From Afipia sp. GAS231 (GTDB lineage: Bacteria > Pseudomonadota > Alphaproteobacteria > Rhizobiales > Xanthobacteraceae): a stretch of 64,000 nt of DNA. The translations under genes were made by a program, and so were the position numbers. The stretch is from the NCBI RefSeq assembly GCF_900103365.1, contig NZ_LT629703.1, positions 1,922,001-1,986,000 on the forward strand. Reading direction: 5' to 3'. Shown piece after piece: positions 42,864 through 52,187 of this stretch (position 1 is its first letter; each line of letters starts with the position of its first letter). Below the pieces are notes generated by a model. That model saw only the letters and a list, made by a program, of their open reading frames with translations, ran no database searches and was not told where the DNA came from.

Positions 42864-44397
42864 CGGCCGTCCGCTGTTCGATGGTCTGACGCTTGCGTTT
42901 GCGCGCGAGCGAACCGGCCTGGTCGGCCGCAACGGCGGCGGCAAATCCGCGCTGTTGCGCCTGATCGCGCGCGATATCGAACCTGCAAGCGGATCGCTGC
43001 GCCGCATCGGCACGATCGGCATGCTTGCCCAATTGGCCGATGACCGCCTCACCGTGGCCCAGGCGCTCGGCGTCGAAGCCGAGCTTACGCGTCTGCAGCG
43101 GCTCGAGCGCGGCGAAGGTTCGCTCGACGACGCCGCGGGGGCCGACTGGACTCTGGAAGAGCGGCTGCAGACAGCCTTGGTCGAAACCGGCCTGGCCTCG
43201 ATGCCGCTGGACCGCCCGATCGCCTCATTGAGCGGCGGCGAACGCACGCGGGTCGCGCTGGCACGCCTCGTGATCGAGGCGCCGGATCTGCTGCTGCTCG
43301 ATGAGCCCACCAACAATCTCGACACCGATGGAAGACAGGCCGTGGCCCAACTGCTCGACCGCTGGCAAGGCGGCGTTCTCGTCGCCAGCCACGACCGCGC
43401 GTTGCTGGAACGCGTCGACCGTATCGTCGAGTTGACACCGATCGGCGTCAACGTATTCGGCGGGGCGTGGTCCGGCTTTGCGCAGGCGCGCGATGCCGCC
43501 CGCGCCCGCGCCGAAGCGAACCTCGACCGCGCATCGGACGCGTTGCGCCATACCGAACGCGCCTTGCAGAAGGCGCAGGAGAAGAAAGCACGCCGCGACA
43601 AGGCCGGCCGCGCCTACCGCGCCTCGGGCAGCCACAGCAAAATCCTGCTGGATGCCAGCAAGCAGCAGGCGGAAGAAAGCGGCGCGCGCGAAAGCCGACT
43701 GGCCGAACGCCTGATCGGCGATCGCACCGAAGCGCTCGAGGCGGCCCGTGCGCAAGTCGAAATCCTGACGCCGCTTGCGATCGAGCTTCCCCCGACACAT
43801 CTGCCGCGCGGCCGCGCGCTGATCGCCTTCAAGGAGGTGGCGATGAGGTTTGGGGAGCGCCAATTGTTCGGTCCGCTATCCCTGGAGGTGCGCGGTCCCG
43901 AGCGCATCGCAATTCGCGGCGCCAACGGTTCCGGCAAGACAACCCTGTTCCGCCTGATAACGGGAGAGCTCACGCCTTGGAGCGGAGAGATCGACCGCCT
44001 GACCACGCGCGTCGCCGTGCTCGACCAGCATGTCGGCCTGCTCGATCCCGCAACGAGCATTCTCGACAATCTTCGCCGGCTCAACCCGGAGCTGACGGCC
44101 AATGAGGCCCACGCCGCGCTGGCGCGGTTTGCCTTCCGCAACCGCGCAGCGCTGCAGATCGCGGGTACGCTCAGTGGCGGCGAGCGGCTGCGCGCGGGCA
44201 TGGCCTGCGTGTTCGCGCGGCCGGAGCCGCCGCTGCTATTGCTGCTGGACGAGCCAACCAATCATCTCGATCTCGCCTCGATCGAGGAACTGGAAAAGGC
44301 GCTGCTGGGATTTGACGGTGCGCTGATCGTGGTAAGCCACGACCAGGCCTTTCTGCAGGTGATCGGCATCGAGCGGGAGATCGCGCTTCAAGGATGA
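42817..44397 (+). CDS. ABC-F family ATPase
   Basis: A 526-residue soluble protein with two fused ATPase domains and no membrane segment. Domain 1: GLVGRNGGGKSALLRL, LSGGERTRVALARLV, LLLLDEPTNNLDTDGR. A charged linker (EAARAQVEILTPLAIELPP) separates domain 2: AIRGANGSGKTTLFRL, LSGGERLRAGMACVF, LLLLDEPTNHLDLASIEELE. ABC-F proteins act on the ribosome E site, as translation factors or antibiotic-protection proteins. It lacks the C-terminal DNA-binding extension of Uup. ATG at 42817 fits the family N-terminus; the leader has an overlapping ORF and hairpin. Confidence 0.9.
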   Translation: MSAFLVLDSISLVTPDGRPLFDGLTLAFARERTGLVGRNGGGKSALLRLIARDIEPASGSLRRIGTIGMLAQLADDRLTVAQALGVEAELTRLQRLERGEGSLDDAAGADWTLEERLQTALVETGLASMPLDRPIASLSGGERTRVALARLVIEAPDLLLLDEPTNNLDTDGRQAVAQLLDRWQGGVLVASHDRALLERVDRIVELTPIGVNVFGGAWSGFAQARDAARARAEANLDRASDALRHTERALQKAQEKKARRDKAGRAYRASGSHSKILLDASKQQAEESGARESRLAERLIGDRTEALEAARAQVEILTPLAIELPPTHLPRGRALIAFKEVAMRFGERQLFGPLSLEVRGPERIAIRGANGSGKTTLFRLITGELTPWSGEIDRLTTRVAVLDQHVGLLDPATSILDNLRRLNPELTANEAHAALARFAFRNRAALQIAGTLSGGERLRAGMACVFARPEPPLLLLLDEPTNHLDLASIEELEKALLGFDGALIVVSHDQAFLQVIGIEREIALQG

Positions 44398-44467
44398 CCT
44401 CGTCGGAAAATCCGGTACCCCTGATCATACGCCAGTGGCACCAGCAGCCACGCAAGGATGATTGGCC

Positions 44468-46687
44468 TTAGGCGCGGCTCAACGCGAGGGTCATGAAATC
44501 CTGAAGGGCCGCGATGCTGGCCTGATCGCGATAGACTCGATGCTTGTTTGCCTTGATCCTTACCGCCACCGCAGCCCGCTCCTGCGCATTGCGACCGAGG
44601 TTGACGGCGATTGCTACGTATTCGTCAATGGTCTGTGCCGTTGTTTCTCGAATTCCCATCATCTCGAGAATAGCGGCCGTGTGCCTTCCCCGCATCAAAT
44701 TGCCGGCAAGTGTGACGATGGGAAGATTATGAGCAAGGCTCTCCAGCGTCGAATTACAACCGGACCAGCCAATGCTATCAAGCACGATATCGCATTGTCC
44801 GATCGCTGAAACGAATTTATCGGGTTCGAGGCGAGGCAGAACGACACAATGATTGGAGGCCTGCAATCCCTGGTCCGCGAAAGCGCGATCAAGGCGTCTC
44901 CTGAAGGTCTCGTTAACCTGCTGATTGCCGGCAAATTCGATGAAGGTGAATTGGCAGTTGCCGACCTCGCGCGCAATGCGCGCGAACACCTGATCGAACT
45001 GCGGGAGGTATTTCGGCAGCGACTGGCAGCACCAATACACGATCGCATCCGGCCGCAAACCAAGTGTGGACCGGTCGAGTTGCGCGGGCCGGCTTTCAAT
45101 CGGCTCGTAATAGATCGACAGGTTGGGGAGCCGTATCAGCTTTTCGGAATAGTGCGATTCACCGTCAGGAGGCTCCATCAAGTCGCTGCTGATAAAGTAG
45201 TCCATTGTCGGAAATCCGCTGGTGACCGGGTGTCCCCACGAACAGCACTGGACACTGGCAAGCCGCCGCGCCGCCAACTGGGCGGTTGTTATGTCCATGC
45301 CGATTTCCGGATAAAGCAGAATGTGAGGTGCATCCGCCAGAATCGTCCGCCGCCAGGCTTCGGGAGATAACGGGCCCTGAACAAATCGATCGCACAACCG
45401 TTCGGCAACCTCGGTCTCGGTATCCCGGTCAGCGGCGGTATAGTATCCAAAGACACGGAATCGCTTGCGGTCGAGCTGTTCGAGCCATCCCTTGATAGGA
45501 ATTTTCCAGTTGGAATGCTGGCGAAAGAAGCCGCTGACAATGCCAAGCCTGATCGGCTCGCCCGGCGCCGGGCCGGGCGGCAGCGGCGGCACCGGATAGT
45601 GTGACCCCATGATCCTGCCCACCAGGGCGCCATAGGATTTCTGCAAGTCCCGGTCATCCATGCCCTGGTAGGGAAGATAGAAAGGTTGATGCGATCCCAC
45701 GGCGCTGGCCAGCACTTCCGGCGCACCGGCTTTTTCGACATCTGCAACCAGCTTCGCCAGCCTCTCACGATAGACGCGACGCCGGTCGACGATCGCTGCG
45801 GCATCCTCATAGACAATCGGCAGTTCCGCGATGCACATCGCGAACTCAGCTTCGAGAAAATCGGGCTGGAGCATGAGCGCCCGCGCGAAACTCTCCCTCG
45901 CCTGCTCAATCTTGCTCTGACCGCGAAGCGCCATGCCGCGATTGTAGTGGGCCATCACGAAATCGGGCGCAGCCCCGAGGGCGGTGTCATACTGCACGAC
46001 CGCGTCATCAAGGCGACCGACGGCGCGCAAGACGTTGCCGAGGTTGTTGCGCGCTCCGGCCGAGTTCGGCCTGAGCGCCACGGCGGATTCGGCGGCAGCC
46101 AGCGCTTCAGCCAGTCGGCCGGATTCCTGGAACAGGATGGCGAGGTTGATATGGGCCTCGAAGAAATCTGGTTGCAGCACTGCCGCCTTGTGCAAATGCA
46201 CGACAGTTTGCGCCATCGCGCCCTGCTGCTTGAAGGCCATGGCCAGATTGAAATGTGCGAGAGCGGGGTTCGGAGAACCGTCTAGCGCCTGCTCGAACTG
46301 GATCACCGCCTCGTCGGATCTGCCAAGTCTTTGCAAGGCGCGCCCAAGGTTGTTGCGCGCGTCATGGAAATTCGGCTTGAGCATGAGCGCACGCTCGAAG
46401 CAGGCCGGAGCCTCGATCAGGTTGCCCTCAGCCGCCAAAATGACTCCGTGGTCATTATGTGCTTCGGCAAAGGCCGGATCGAGGGCAACCGCGCCGCCGA
46501 CCAGCGCGGCCGCACCCTTCCGCCCCATCTGATGGGTCACGAGACCAAGCAAATGCAAGGCTCGCGCATTGCGGGGTTCAGCATCGCAGAGCAGCCGGTA
46601 CAAGCGTTCGGCTTCGATCAAATTGCCCGCACGATGATGGCCCATCGCGGCGGCAAGCCTCTCGGCAGATGAGCTATTGACGTCCAT
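44468..46687 (-). CDS. TPR and O-GlcNAc-transferase-like (SPINDLY) protein
   Basis: A 739-residue protein. Residues about 1-310 hold eight or so TPR units (for example PNFHDARNNLGRALQRLGRS, PNSAGARNNLGNVLRAVGRL). The rest is a GT41-type glycosyltransferase: LGIVSGFFRQHSNWKIPIKG with the usual active-site His, CCSWGHPVTSGFPTMDYF, and LDSIGWSGCNSTLESLAH in the nucleotide-sugar domain. GT41 enzymes add GlcNAc or other sugars to Ser/Thr of proteins; the bacterial targets are mostly unknown. It lies two genes from a larger paralogue. No signal peptide, so cytoplasmic. Confidence 0.9.
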   Translation of the reverse strand: MDVNSSSAERLAAAMGHHRAGNLIEAERLYRLLCDAEPRNARALHLLGLVTHQMGRKGAAALVGGAVALDPAFAEAHNDHGVILAAEGNLIEAPACFERALMLKPNFHDARNNLGRALQRLGRSDEAVIQFEQALDGSPNPALAHFNLAMAFKQQGAMAQTVVHLHKAAVLQPDFFEAHINLAILFQESGRLAEALAAAESAVALRPNSAGARNNLGNVLRAVGRLDDAVVQYDTALGAAPDFVMAHYNRGMALRGQSKIEQARESFARALMLQPDFLEAEFAMCIAELPIVYEDAAAIVDRRRVYRERLAKLVADVEKAGAPEVLASAVGSHQPFYLPYQGMDDRDLQKSYGALVGRIMGSHYPVPPLPPGPAPGEPIRLGIVSGFFRQHSNWKIPIKGWLEQLDRKRFRVFGYYTAADRDTETEVAERLCDRFVQGPLSPEAWRRTILADAPHILLYPEIGMDITTAQLAARRLASVQCCSWGHPVTSGFPTMDYFISSDLMEPPDGESHYSEKLIRLPNLSIYYEPIESRPAQLDRSTLGLRPDAIVYWCCQSLPKYLPQFDQVFARIAREVGNCQFTFIEFAGNQQVNETFRRRLDRAFADQGLQASNHCVVLPRLEPDKFVSAIGQCDIVLDSIGWSGCNSTLESLAHNLPIVTLAGNLMRGRHTAAILEMMGIRETTAQTIDEYVAIAVNLGRNAQERAAVAVRIKANKHRVYRDQASIAALQDFMTLALSRA

Positions 46688-46762
46688 GAAGTATCTTGAT
46701 GCGCAGGTTCTTCAGGTCCAACCGCTCCCGCAACGCTCGCGGGAGAAGATGATCGGCAAGTC

Positions 46763-47065
46763 TCAATCGCAGGGCCGGTATCTTCCCAGACCCAGATCGA
46801 CTTCGCAGGGACTGCCATATACCCAGACCGGCTGATCGCAGGGCAGCGCCCGCGTCGACTGGAACGGCGTCATGCACGCAATATTCGATGCCGGGTGCAG
46901 CACCAGCCGACCACCATAATACGGCGCCGGTTCAGCGGGCTGAGCCACGTATGGCACGGCATGGGCGCGGTGATGATGGCGAGACCGGTGAGCGTCAGCC
47001 ATTCCGGTCGAAGCGCACCCAAACACTATCACAGTCGTCAGCGTGACGGTCGTTCGCATCCACAT
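46763..47065 (-). CDS. Small exported Cys- and His-containing protein
   Basis: A 100-residue protein with a signal peptide (MRTTVTLTTVIVFGCASTGMA), a His-rich stretch RSRHHHRAHAV and a C-terminal YGSPCEVDLGLGRYRPCD. Four cysteines remain after cleavage (IACMTP, ALPCDQ, SPCEVD, RPCD). A start two codons in (47059) is possible. Similar small secreted proteins are common and uncharacterised in Bradyrhizobium. It is sandwiched between two O-GlcNAc-transferase-like genes on the same strand. Confidence 0.6.
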   Translation of the reverse strand: MWMRTTVTLTTVIVFGCASTGMADAHRSRHHHRAHAVPYVAQPAEPAPYYGGRLVLHPASNIACMTPFQSTRALPCDQPVWVYGSPCEVDLGLGRYRPCD

Positions 47066-47189
47066 GACGCTCGTCCCTTCATTGGTACTGTCGGTTCCGG
47101 AAACTTGCGTAAGCCTATACCACGGCAGCCCGGCTTCAAACCGGAGTCACTCGATCTTGACCCGCGCAACGCATTGCCGCCGACGGTCC

Positions 47190-49721
47190 TCATGTCTCGA
47201 CCGCGAAGCCGGCAGGTTTCCGGCCGGCGCGCCAGAGCTCCCACATGCGAACGTAGGCCGTTTCGATGTTGCGGGTAAATGCTGGCAGGTCGAACAATGA
47301 TGATGCATCGCGATTTTGTCGCAGCGCCGCACGAAGCTTTGCGAGCCGCTGCGAATCCCCGGCCAGCGCAACTGCCGTTTTCTCGTAGTCTTCGGTCGAG
47401 ACTGTCACCAAATCCGGCAAGCCGATCGCCGCCAGCAGGCTGCCGGCGACGCGGCCCGCGAAACTATCGCCGGCACAGGTCAGAACCGGAACTCCCGCCC
47501 ACAGCGCATCGCTCGCCGTCGTGTGCGCATTGCACGGCAACGTATCCAGAAATAGATCGGCATGGCAATGACGCGCCAGATGGTCGGCCGGCCCGACAAT
47601 CGGCGCGAACACCAGTCGATTCGAATCGACACCGCGTTTGGCGGCCTCAAGGCGCAGATTGCGTTCGACGAGATGGTTTGACCCCAGCAGCCAGAGAACG
47701 CTGCGGGGGACCGCCTCGAGCAGACGCATCCAGATATCGAAGAGTGCCGGCGATATCTTGTAGCTGTTGTTGAAGCAGCAAAACACGAAGCCATCCGCCG
47801 GCAAACCGCAGGCTTCGCGAGAAGGTGCCGTCGTCGCGATTTCGCGTCTGCTGTCATTCACCTGATAGCAATTTGGCAGATGGACCAGCCGTTCCGAAAA
47901 GAACGGCTGCTGGCTCTCCGGTACGACGAATTTGTCGACGATGATGTAGTCGATGAAATCCGCACCCATGGTGGCGGGATATCCGAGATAGCTCACCTGA
48001 ACCGGCGCCGGACGGCAGGCGGAAACCTGCGGCCGCGCATTGTGGGTATATCCCTTCAGATCCACCAGGATTCCGATTTTGTCCGCATGGATGCGCGCCG
48101 CGGCCTCAAGGTGGGACATCTCGCGGATATCGACGAAGCGATCGAACGCTCGATCGAGCCGTGTACGCATCGCGCTGTTGTCGTTCGGGCCGTATGAATA
48201 GGCTGTCACTTCAAAACGCGCGCGATCGTGACGTTCGAACAGCCCAGCCATCAGGTGAGAGGTGGCGTGCTGGTGAAAATCACCGGACAGGTACCCGACC
48301 CGAATGCGCGCCTCGTCTGCCGCCGCGTAGCGAGGCAAACGATGCTGCGATGGCGGAACAACCGGTTTGATCCATTGCTCCGCGCAGATCAGTTGATCCA
48401 CCGGTGAAGCCCGGGTCGAGAGCAGGTAAAACGGTGGAACGCGCACCCCTTTGCGCACCATATCGAGCAGCTTGTCCTGCGAAGCTTGGTAGTCGTTCCA
48501 GTCACAGGCGCGCCAGCGATGATAAGCGAGCTGACTGAAGGCATCAGCATAGTCGGGACGAAGGCGCAACGCCTCCTGATAGGCCGAGATCGCTTCCTCG
48601 GGATTGCCCAGCTCCCGCCAGGCATTCCCCAAATTATAAAGGGCTTCCGGGAAATCGGGCTTGAGCGCCAGGACCTGCTGAAGTGCTGCCAGGGCCTCGC
48701 TGGGACGTCCCTTCGCCAGGAGCGTCGCCGCGCTATTGCTGAGCGCGTCAACGTGATCAGGCGACGTTTCGAGCAGCCGACGATAGACCGCGAGGGCCTC
48801 ATCGGAGCGCCCAAGTTCGCCAAGCACGATACCGGCTCCGTTGAGGGCGTCGGCATAATCGGCCCGCAGCTTGATCGCGCTGCCATACGCAGCCAGCGCC
48901 TCCTCGAGCCGACCTTGCCGCTGCAACACGATACCGCGGTTGCAATGTGCCTCGGCGAAACCAGGGTTCAGCGCAATCGCCGTGTCGAAAGCCGCAATCG
49001 CTTCATCGAGGCACCCCTGGTCCTGCAGGACAGTTCCCAGATTGTTGTGCACGATCGGAATGTCGGATCGGAATTCGATAACGTCGCGGTAAGCGGCCAC
49101 GGCCGCCTCAAGATCCCGCTTCTCATGCAGGACGACGCCAAGGTTGAAGCGGGCCTCCGCGTAGCCCGGTCGCGATGCCAAGGCGTTATTGTAGGCGGAG
49201 ATGGCTTCATCGAGCCGGCCCAGCTTTTGAAAAACAACGCCGGCATTGTTGCAGGCTTCAGGGTAACTGCCCTTCAACCCGATGGCGGACTGATACGAAG
49301 CGATGGCCTGCTCATCATTGCCCTGTTGCTTGAGCGCATTGCCCAGGGCGAAGTGGGCTTCGGCGTAAGTCGGCCTCAATTCAACGGCACGGCGATGCGC
49401 CTCGATCGCTTGCGACAGCTTTCCTTGTTGCAGCAGTACCAGCCCGAGATTGTTGAAACTCAAGGCATCGCCGGGACGAAGCGCGATTCCGCGTCGAAGA
49501 AACTGCTCCGCGCCCGGAAGATTGCCCTCCTGCGCGGCGATGATCGCAAGATTGCCGCAGGCCGAGGCGTTGGCTGGATCGATGTTCAGGACCGAAGCAT
49601 AAAGTCGCTTCGCGTCTCCGACCGCGCCCCTGCGTTGCGCCGCCAGGGCATCGTTCAACAGCTGTTCCGGTGTCGGATGCGCCACGGCGTTCGTTCTCGA
49701 GCACAAACCCGCAATATTCAA
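47190..49721 (-). CDS. TPR and O-GlcNAc-transferase-like (SPINDLY) protein, larger paralogue
   Basis: An 843-residue protein. About eleven TPR units fill residues 15-390 (PGDALSFNNLGLVLLQQGKL, PGYAEARFNLGVVLHEKRDL and so on). The GT41 domain follows: VGYLSGDFHQHATSHLMAG with the catalytic-type His, VQVSYLGYPATMGADFIDYI, FCCFNNSYKISPALFDIW and LDTLPCNAHTTASDALWAG, close to canonical OGT motifs. The start is TTG at 49721, overlapping the upstream stop as TTGA; GTG at 49685 is an alternative and there is no ATG before the first TPR. Better preserved OGT motifs than the 739-residue paralogue. Confidence 0.9.
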   Translation of the reverse strand: MNIAGLCSRTNAVAHPTPEQLLNDALAAQRRGAVGDAKRLYASVLNIDPANASACGNLAIIAAQEGNLPGAEQFLRRGIALRPGDALSFNNLGLVLLQQGKLSQAIEAHRRAVELRPTYAEAHFALGNALKQQGNDEQAIASYQSAIGLKGSYPEACNNAGVVFQKLGRLDEAISAYNNALASRPGYAEARFNLGVVLHEKRDLEAAVAAYRDVIEFRSDIPIVHNNLGTVLQDQGCLDEAIAAFDTAIALNPGFAEAHCNRGIVLQRQGRLEEALAAYGSAIKLRADYADALNGAGIVLGELGRSDEALAVYRRLLETSPDHVDALSNSAATLLAKGRPSEALAALQQVLALKPDFPEALYNLGNAWRELGNPEEAISAYQEALRLRPDYADAFSQLAYHRWRACDWNDYQASQDKLLDMVRKGVRVPPFYLLSTRASPVDQLICAEQWIKPVVPPSQHRLPRYAAADEARIRVGYLSGDFHQHATSHLMAGLFERHDRARFEVTAYSYGPNDNSAMRTRLDRAFDRFVDIREMSHLEAAARIHADKIGILVDLKGYTHNARPQVSACRPAPVQVSYLGYPATMGADFIDYIIVDKFVVPESQQPFFSERLVHLPNCYQVNDSRREIATTAPSREACGLPADGFVFCCFNNSYKISPALFDIWMRLLEAVPRSVLWLLGSNHLVERNLRLEAAKRGVDSNRLVFAPIVGPADHLARHCHADLFLDTLPCNAHTTASDALWAGVPVLTCAGDSFAGRVAGSLLAAIGLPDLVTVSTEDYEKTAVALAGDSQRLAKLRAALRQNRDASSLFDLPAFTRNIETAYVRMWELWRAGRKPAGFAVET

Positions 49722-50041
49722 TAGGGCTGGCGATAGTTAGTGTACTGGATATCGAAGCTCGTTGCGCCATAAAGCTTCACGTAGATGAAGGGACCGGAGA
49801 GCTTGACCTCGTCGATCGCGCGCGGTCCCTTGAACAAGGTCCCGTCATCCTCGTGGCCGGGTGCATAGACGACAGCCTGCCCCGTCGGCGGCGTCAACGT
49901 TACGATCATGGTTACCGCGATCGCTGAATCAGGAATGTATTTCCTCACGTCGACCTTGACCGGTGTCGGCTCGACTGGCGCGTCGGGCGGCTCCTCGGAC
50001 TGCACAAGTTGCACAAAGGCTGGCGGCGGCTGCATATCCAT
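49718..50041 (-). CDS. Hypothetical protein upstream of the SPINDLY gene
   Basis: A 107-residue protein of unknown family: a Pro-rich start (MQPPPAFVQLVQSEEPPDAP) and a beta-rich body (IAVTMIVTLTPPTGQAVVYA, VKLSGPFIYVKLYGATSFDI). It has no signal peptide or membrane helix. ATG at 50041 is preferred; GTG at 50059 is possible. Its stop overlaps the SPINDLY start, so the two are probably made together; it might be a substrate or partner, which is inference from position only. Confidence 0.55.
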   Translation of the reverse strand: MDMQPPPAFVQLVQSEEPPDAPVEPTPVKVDVRKYIPDSAIAVTMIVTLTPPTGQAVVYAPGHEDDGTLFKGPRAIDEVKLSGPFIYVKLYGATSFDIQYTNYRQPY

Positions 50042-50131
50042 TTGTTTGATCCGTCTCACACCCTACAAGCCAGCGATCTTCTGCCTGGACGGGGTGCCGG
50101 TAAAATCAATTTTTCCCGCAGCCGTCGATCG

Positions 50132-50172
50132 TTCCAAAACGACAAAGGGGCACTCGTTGCCGAGTTCCCCTT
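50132..50172 (-). terminator. Terminator of the porin gene
   Basis: On the minus strand, AAGGGGAACTCG, loop GCAA, CGAGTGCCCCTT with one mismatch, followed by TGTCGTTTTG. It begins 21 bases after the porin stop. Confidence 0.7.
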
Positions 50173-50192
50173 CGTCAACATTGTTCGACGTC

Positions 50193-51803
50193 CTAGAAGT
50201 TGAACGTCATACCCGTGGTCGCGGCTCTGATGGTAGCGCCGCCGATCGTATTGTTGCCCGCGTCGCGGCTGCAAACCTGATAGCCATGGCCGCTGGCGCC
50301 GAGGCAGTAGTGCGCGCCGGGACCTTGTCTGAGCTCGGAACCGACGATGTACCAGCTGGCCCAGTCGTTGAAGTAGTAACGCGCGCCCAATGCGTACTGG
50401 CTGGCCGAATCGTCGAACTGATTTCCTTGCAAGGTTGCCGCCGGCGCAAGCACCGGATCATTGACGCTCAACATCGCGGGATTGCCAGGGGTTCTAAAGG
50501 CATGCGCATAGGAAGCGCTGAGAGCCCATTGACCGATGCGTTGCGTGGCGCTGGCGAACACGCCATCGCGTGACCGCTCATTGAAAGGCTGCTCAATCGC
50601 AGTGACCTCGCGCCGTATCCACTCGTAGTAGGCGCTTAGCTGGAGATCGCCGAGGCCATCATTGAAGTGAACACCACCGCCGAGTTTTGCGGCCCACTCG
50701 TTATGAACGCCCGTGAGAACTTGAGATCCGTCGGCCAAAAAGACCGGCGCAAACAATTGCGGTTGAGTACCGTCATCGCCACGGCGGTTGACCTGCTCAT
50801 GGAGTTCGTAGGCGGCGATCGCCATCCATGGACCATTCTTGTAGGTCAAAGAAGCGCTATAGGCATTGCCGAAGGAACCATCGGTGCAGCCGTTGCCGCC
50901 GAGGTTGCCGGCCACGGCGCCGCCGGTGCCAGGGAAGTTGCTGCCGCTTCCTCGCGTCGATGCGCCATTACACTGGAAAAGGTCACCGTACGAATAATCG
51001 CTGTTGTCCTTGGCGTAGTTCTGCCCCGGTGAGGCCAGCGCGCTGAGCTGGAAACCGTTCCAGATCGGCGACTCGTACCAGACCGCGTGATTCATTCGCC
51101 AATCGAACTCGGCCCTGTTGTCGCCGCCGGTGTTTCCCATGATGGAGTTATAATCGCCGAGGGTACGGGAGAACGGGTCCATCGAGGCGGTGGCTTTCTT
51201 GTAAGGCGTATCGGTCTTGCCAGCCTTGATGGCGCCCCATGCTCCCTCCACACCGAGGAAGCTGTCGCGCGTCCCGAATGCTGCGCGCTCGGTTGGGGCC
51301 GAAGCTATGTCGACTTGTGATTCCAATTGCGCCACGACCGACATGCCTTCCCAGCCATAGGGGGCCAGGTTGTGCCGTACGCGAATGCCGAAACTGGAAG
51401 TATTGCTCGAGATTCCGAGTTTTGTGCCCTGATCATAGACCGATGGATTGAAGATATCCCCGGACACATCGACCGATCCGTAAAGCGTGACGGTGGTGTT
51501 ATCGAGCAATGGTCCCAGAGGACCCGCCTTGACGGGGATGCCGCCGATGGTCCGCGTCGCTGGCGCAGGGGCCGGCGAGGTCGCCACGGCAGCATGAACA
51601 ACAGGATTGCTCTTCGCTACCGGCTTGCCGGATGCATCCAGTTTCGGCGCACCGTACACTTTCTCGCGGAGTTGAGCGTTTTCCTTCTCGAGTTTGTCGA
51701 GCCGCCGCATCACATCCTCGAGTGTTGCAGATCGGGCAGTACCACTGAACGAAAGCAGGCATAGCGCGGCGCAAGCCGTGCTCGAAAGGAGCTTATTTCT
51801 CAT
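50193..51803 (-). CDS. Outer-membrane porin
   Basis: A 536-residue beta-barrel protein. Signal peptide to about residue 25 (LSFSGTARSA), then a short coiled coil (LEDVMRRLDKLEKENAQLRE) that in rhizobial porins trimerises in the periplasm, a Pro/Ala linker, and the barrel beginning TVTLYGSVDVSGDIFNPSVY. The last residues, AATTGMTFNF, end in the Phe needed for barrel insertion. Barrel strands such as FGIRVRHNLAPYGWEGMSVV match the Gram-negative porin family. Probably trimeric, for small solutes. Confidence 0.93.
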   Translation of the reverse strand: MRNKLLSSTACAALCLLSFSGTARSATLEDVMRRLDKLEKENAQLREKVYGAPKLDASGKPVAKSNPVVHAAVATSPAPAPATRTIGGIPVKAGPLGPLLDNTTVTLYGSVDVSGDIFNPSVYDQGTKLGISSNTSSFGIRVRHNLAPYGWEGMSVVAQLESQVDIASAPTERAAFGTRDSFLGVEGAWGAIKAGKTDTPYKKATASMDPFSRTLGDYNSIMGNTGGDNRAEFDWRMNHAVWYESPIWNGFQLSALASPGQNYAKDNSDYSYGDLFQCNGASTRGSGSNFPGTGGAVAGNLGGNGCTDGSFGNAYSASLTYKNGPWMAIAAYELHEQVNRRGDDGTQPQLFAPVFLADGSQVLTGVHNEWAAKLGGGVHFNDGLGDLQLSAYYEWIRREVTAIEQPFNERSRDGVFASATQRIGQWALSASYAHAFRTPGNPAMLSVNDPVLAPAATLQGNQFDDSASQYALGARYYFNDWASWYIVGSELRQGPGAHYCLGASGHGYQVCSRDAGNNTIGGATIRAATTGMTFNF

Positions 51804-52187
51804 GGCGTATCCCCACGCTTCAAACCCGATTCAACCTCGGGGCGAAGGGAGCGTAATGTATACCAAATACCAATGTGAAGGGTTGGACACCCACTTAATG
51901 AAATATTCGTGATCTGAGACAAAAAAGGTACATTGATACTATTGCAGTGCAGCATAATGTCGCACCTTCGACCTGTATGCCAAATTCCTGAGAAATCGTC
52001 TGTCGTTACTCCAAGGTCGATAGTGCAACTGCTTCTTTTGATTTCGTCATGAGCAATTTTTAGTTGCAAACGCAGACCGACCGGCGCCCGCACCGGACGA
52101 AATCAGCGGCAATCAGCCTCATGTCCGCATTGTCAGGCCGCCTCTGTTCGGGCAGCGCTGATTCTGTCCATCACGGTTACGTCGAAT
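51804..52187. other. AT-richer region upstream of the porin
   Basis: 384 bases between the AsmA-type stop and porin start, both on the minus strand. The 51850-52060 part is clearly lower in GC than the flanks and must hold the porin promoter. No dyad or RNA gene could be assigned with confidence. Confidence 0.5.
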
